The notes under the pieces: generated by a model
The model's input: the letters and a program-made list of their open reading frames with translations, nothing else
Databases searched by the model: none
What the model was told of the DNA's origin: nothing
DNA from: Coniferiporia sulphurascens
Lineage: Eukaryota > Basidiomycota > Agaricomycetes > Hymenochaetales > Hymenochaetaceae
Direction of reading: 5' to 3'
Length of the DNA: 64,000 nucleotides
Assembly: GCA_002794785.1 (NCBI GenBank)
Contig: NBBA01000017.1
Coordinates: forward strand, 558,001-622,000
Position numbers and translations under genes: made by a program
Part shown: positions 59,700-64,000 of the stretch, piece after piece
Layout: each line of letters opens with the position of its first letter
Position numbering within the stretch: the first letter of the stretch is position 1

Positions 59700-62600
59700 T
59701 ACAGATCCATTCTTACATAATCCCTGCACTATTCCTGTTCGCTTTCTGCACCTTTGTTGCCCTAGTCTATCTGACAGCAACAAAGATACCTTTGTCCTTT
59801 CTGTCTTAGGCTGAATTTCAGTGTTGCCAACTTCTGGTTGGCTTCCAAGGCACCTTTGTAGATGCTGAGGATCCATCAGCAGGCTGTGTTTTGCATGGAC
59901 TGGAGACAGTTGACCAGGGTTTTCTGGTGGCAGCCATGGTACCAGACCAGTGTGCCCCACACTAAGATGGAGTGGACACAGCTGGTGTACAGTTTCCAGA
60001 GGAGTAAGGCAGAGACTCCATGTTCAGTGTTCCCTAGAATGCAGAGGGCGGCAAGGGTGGAGAGTCCCTTGGAGTGCATTTGCTCGACATGGGGCTTGAA
60101 GGTGAGGCCTGGGTCCCACCAGATGCCGAGCCACCTAAGTGGGCGGGATAGTCGGATGAGGGTGTTGGGGTCGATTTGGATCCTGGCAGTGTCCCAGTTT
60201 TGGTAGCCAGTTCTGCATTGAGGTGGGTGAAAGTGGAGGGCCTCGGTTTTGGCAGCTTTGATGTTGAGACTGATGTCACTGAAGAGGCCATCAAGCTGGT
60301 GGTATGCATCTGCCAGGTGGTGGCAGTTGGATACTACAGAGGGGCCAACACATATTAGTAAGTGGTCATTGATGTATGCTAGTGCTGTAGTGCTGGCTTG
60401 GTGAAAGTGCCAGAGTACCATGCCCATGAAGATTGTTGACAAGATTGGGGAGACTGGCGATCCCTGGGGGGTGCCAAAGTCGGGTTTGGGGGTGGTTGGG
60501 AGGGTGGTGCCATTGAAAGCAACAGCAACCTGCCTGTCCATCATGAAGGAGAGGCACCAGTCCGCCATGTCAGGCAGGCACTGGAGCTCCAGCAGTTGTT
60601 GGTGGAGGAGGCAGGGATGCACCAAGTCAAAGAAACCCTGTATGTCGGCTGCAAGGACCGAACACACAAGGCCCTTTGAGTGGGCATTCTCCACTATCTG
60701 TAAAAGGTGTTGGGCGGTGTCATAGACAGAATGTCCTTGGCACCCCCCATACTGGTTAGGTGGCAGCCAGTCCCGCTTGTTGGTGAGGAACTGGAGCCAG
60801 TTAGCAATAATCTTTTCAAGGAGTTTCCCTAAGGTCTCCTCAAGGGTGATGGGCTGGTAAGAGCGCAGCAAGAATGGGTCCTTCTTGTTAGGCTTCCAGA
60901 GCATAACCACTTTTGCTGCCCACCAACACTTGGGGTGATGCCCCATGTGCAGACAGTCATTGAAAAGCGATAGAATCTTGTCAGGGTAAGCTTCCACCAC
61001 CCATTTCAGGGGGTGGTAGCCTATTCCCAAGAGGCCTGGAGCCGACAAGTTGGAGGTGTTGGACAGTGCCCCTGTAAGCTCAGTAAGGAGAATTGGTGGG
61101 GCAGCTGGTTGGGGGGGGAGGTGGGTTTGGGTTCACCAGCAGGGGGGAGGGGGCATGAAGAAAGTGTCACAAAATAGCTCACCCTTCTCATTGTCCGACT
61201 GGGTAAAGGTGCCATCTTGCTGCTTGAGTGACAGAATGGGGGTGGGACAGGTGCCAAGGCCATGCTTGGCCCAAGTCCAGATGTTGGAGGCATCCGCTTT
61301 GGTGGCCTGGTCAGCATAGAACTGCCACTTGGCTGTGTGCACTCCATGCTTGAAGGTGTGGTGCACTGACATGCGCTGAAGGGGGGTGGTGGCTGTCGAA
61401 ATGGCAGCCAGCAAGGTCTTGCATGTTGGCATTCACCATGGGACCTCTGTTTTTGATGGTTTGGAGAGGCGGGTGAATGGCTTGAGGGCTGCCACCATGG
61501 CTTTCACCATGGCATTGGCTTTGTTGTCCAGGGTGAGGGTGTCACGGATGGGGAGGTCAAAGGCGAGGTCAAGGAGAGGGAAGGTGATGTCAGTCCACTC
61601 TTCCTTGTCGGCTGGTAGGAGCTGGCATGTCTTTAGGACAGGAGGTGGGGGCCAAAAGGGAATGGACCAGTGCAGAAGAGTGTGGTCCGACAGTGGTGAG
61701 GGGTCGGAGATTGCCGAGTCCAGGATGGCATCGGGATTAATGGAGGGAGGGGGCCCAAATCATGTCTATGGGGCACCTCAGGCAGTTGCCATCGAGCCAG
61801 GAGTCAGAGTCAGGAAGATGGGCAGGTGCCAGGCCATGCCCATGGAAAAAGTTGTCGAGGGGTTGCACCCTCAATTCCTCTGGCCATGAGGCAGAGAGTT
61901 CAGACCATGTGGAGTGACGACAGTTGAAGTTGCCCACCATGAGGAGGGTGGTGGCTAGTGCTGGGGGGAGTGAGAACAGGAAAGACTCACCTGGGTACTG
62001 TGGGGGGGCCCCGATGTGGTCCAGGGGTGACATACCATAATAGTTGCACACCTGGATTGTGAGGGAGGATCAGATTTCCACAGTGAGGACATCAGTGCCA
62101 TGCGAGGCAGTGCCAAGTACTGACCAGGAGGTTGGGGGGAGGGAGCATGCCACATATGTAACCACCCAGGGACAAGAGTCTGGGGGCAGCACTGGTGTGT
62201 AGCCCAGGGTGTTTGGGACGTTAAACACTGGGGTGCCGGTGGGGTTGGTGAGGGAGGGTTGCAAACCTATTTTATATCAGAGCGGTTCCTGGATAAGAAT
62301 TAAGTGTGGGAGGGAGGGAGTGTCAGTGAGGAGAGGAATTAGGGAATTAATCGCCACAAGTGAGCAGGCGGCATTCCACTGCATGACGGAGATGTCTCCA
62401 ATCATGCATCCTCCATCTGGTCATCAATGGGCTTGTCCCCAATGGCCTCCTGGATCTGGCAGTATCGCTTTTTCCTGGGGCAGGACAGAAGGGTAGTGGG
62501 GTGGTTGCCCTTGCAGTTTGTGCAGTAGCAAGGGTGGGGACATGGGTCTGCTTCAGCCATGGCATCAGTGGCACAGTGGGTGCAGTTCTTGTGGTGGTTG

Positions 62601-63361
62601 TGGGTAAGGTGATTACCCCTGCAGTTGGCACAGCAGGCTTGGGCATGGCACCCCTTGGTCCCATGCCTGAGGCCTTGGCAATGCTCACACTGGGTGAGGC
62701 TGGGGTGGATGGGTGGGACTGAGAGGTGGAGGGAGGAGCCAAAGAGCCAGATGCATGGGCACTTAAGGAGGTGCTTGTGTATGGACCCATCTGGTTCAAC
62801 GAAGGAGAAGGTGACTGGGCATGTGCACAGGGAGGGCAGGTGGTTGGGGGTTGTGGCGAAGTGGGGGTTGACCACAAAGTCCAGAAGGCGGGGCAACAGG
62901 TTGTGTCGGACTTCCTTGAGGAGGGCGGCCTTGGAAATGGTGTGCTTGTTCTGGCCAAAGTGGTAGTCTTTGCAGGGTACCATGGATATCCGCAAGGAGG
63001 ACCTAGGCTGAACGCGGGAGGGGGTCAGTTGGAATACCTCAGGGGCCTCGGCCCCCTTGGTTGTGCACCTGTCGTGCATATGGAGCACGAAAGCGGCCAT
63101 GTGCCAATCAATGATTGTAGCTGTGGACGGGTTAGTGGAGTATGGGCACTGGGAAAACGTAGTCACGAGGTTCCCCTTCACATTAAATGATGAGGTGAGG
63201 ACTGCAACTTGGTCCACAGTTGGGAGGGCCTGACTAAAGGATGCCCTTGCAGGGCCCAACATATGTGTGCACCTTCCTTGGGATATGGGGCCCGACAAAC
63301 CCCTCCCACTGTCCTTCACACCGCACAGGCCTAAAGGTGAGATTAGAGCTACCTGATGCAC
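59700..63361 (-). pseudogene. Old, decayed LINE with inactivated endonuclease and reverse transcriptase
   Basis: On the minus strand, in element order. ORF1 remains at 62402-63361 carry zinc knuckles (CEHCQGLRHGTKGCHAQACC, CANCRGNHLTHNHHKNC, CYCTNCKGNHPTTLLSC). An endonuclease part at about 61737-62264 has MVGNFNCRHSTWS where GDFN is expected. A linker lies at 61133-61432. A 390-codon reverse transcriptase frame at 59876-61048 has CSVLAADIQGFFDLVHP, GTPQGSPVSPILSTIF and AYINDHLL in place of Y-x-DD. Frames shift several times and ORF1 lacks an ATG. A further frame down to about 59700 continues the C-terminus; RNase H is not seen. The region is poor in CpG, unlike the intact LINE. Confidence 0.87.
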
Positions 63362-64000
63362 TAGAGGTGTAGTGTAAGGGTCATGGCGCCATAAGCACTA
63401 CCCCACCACCCCCAGCCACCTGGACTCACACCCCCCCCATACCTGCTTGGTGATGTGAAGCGCTGCTGCGTGTCAAGGAATCAACTTAAGCCCAAATGGG
63501 AATTATCCCCATTAGAACCCACAGAGGATTTAGTCCTCTCAAGCCAACAGAGGGAACTACCCCCTGCTGCTATGGCCTGCTCAGTGCACTGAGTTTCTCA
63601 TCCTCTGGCATGCACTTCAGAACCCACATCAGCATCAGGTGTTACCCCAACACACTCCGCAGGGAATACTTGGGGCCCACATTTAAGGGTTCTCCCACTT
63701 CTGGATCTGCAGTGTACCAGAATCTCTGTGTCGCAGAGGGGTGGACCCTGACACTTTTTACAGCTGCCAGGGAGTGCTTCTTACTAACCACCTCAAGGGG
63801 GCCTGTCCCACCCGAGAGGCCCATGGTATCCTGTCGCATTTCTGCATCAGATGGTTATTACCACCACACCATGTGTTATGAGACCCCTATCTCCTTTTAG
63901 CAACTAGTGCCATCATCAGAGACCCTTTCAGGAATTTGGGGAGCAGTTTTTGATATGACATGCCGGTCATCACAGCCTCAATGCAAGCACATCAACCCCA
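63362..64000. other. Unassigned repeat-like sequence at window end
   Basis: A CpG-poor stretch with C-runs (cccaccacccccagccacc) and imperfect repeats around CCCATTAGAACCCACAGAGG. One plus-strand frame of 134 codons (63496-63900) has no recognisable motif. It may be the 5' part or flank of the decayed LINE. Confidence 0.4.

Noticed and set aside
63496..63900. 134-codon plus-strand frame near the window end
   Set aside because: No motif, lies in CpG-poor repeat DNA and its start is not clearly ATG-driven; probably chance.

Overview
The window is nuclear DNA of a filamentous basidiomycete, most likely an Agaricomycete. Nearly every recognisable gene is broken by GT-AG introns of about 50-65 nt, genes sit close together on both strands, and one hypothetical protein looks like a family I associate with mushroom-forming fungi. 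The species cannot be named from the sequence.

Left and centre, about 1-49.4 kb, are gene-dense: a Pex11-like peroxisomal protein (cut by the window edge) divergent from a Tctex-type dynein light chain; a TPMT-like methyltransferase; a mitochondrial PPR-like protein; the meiotic AAA+ protein Pch2/TRIP13 divergent from a Mei5/Sfr1-like recombination factor; a CsbD-tailed hypothetical; a DUF6697-like coiled-coil protein; tRNA-Arg(ACG); the mitochondrial peptidase Icp55; an APC amino-acid transporter; eIF5B; a second tRNA-Arg(ACG); a disordered SQ/TQ-rich protein with a PIP-box-like N-terminus, divergent from dUTPase; an F-box-like protein; two weak hypotheticals; a secreted FAD-linked oxidase; RNA polymerase III subunit RPC1 divergent from proteasome subunit alpha1; and an 84-residue conserved small protein. 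Two gaps of about 3 kb (1923-4891 and 36470-39809) show nothing I can support.

Right end, about 49.4-64 kb, is transposon territory. A full-length, apparently intact Tad1-like LINE (49778-56468) carries two ORFs, a poly(A) tail and an exact 13-bp target duplication. Beyond it lie a broken Ty3/Gypsy pol fragment, two 426-428-bp LTR copies (one a solo LTR with a GGAGG duplication) and an old, CpG-poor, broken LINE on the minus strand.

The most interesting structures are regulatory. A 1.2-kb palindromic element with perfect 231-bp arms sits inside the divergent promoter shared by dUTPase and the PIP-box-like protein. Each arm carries the MBF/MCB-type octamer ACGCGTCA, and two more copies lie between the element and dUTPase. 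The Pch2/Mei5 divergent promoter holds three ACGCGT cores, two in the ACGCGTNA form. Together these suggest a G1/S and premeiotic-S control circuit, with the mobile element supplying some of the sites. Several genes also contain microexons (7, 20, 21 and 23 nt) that ordinary gene finding could miss.
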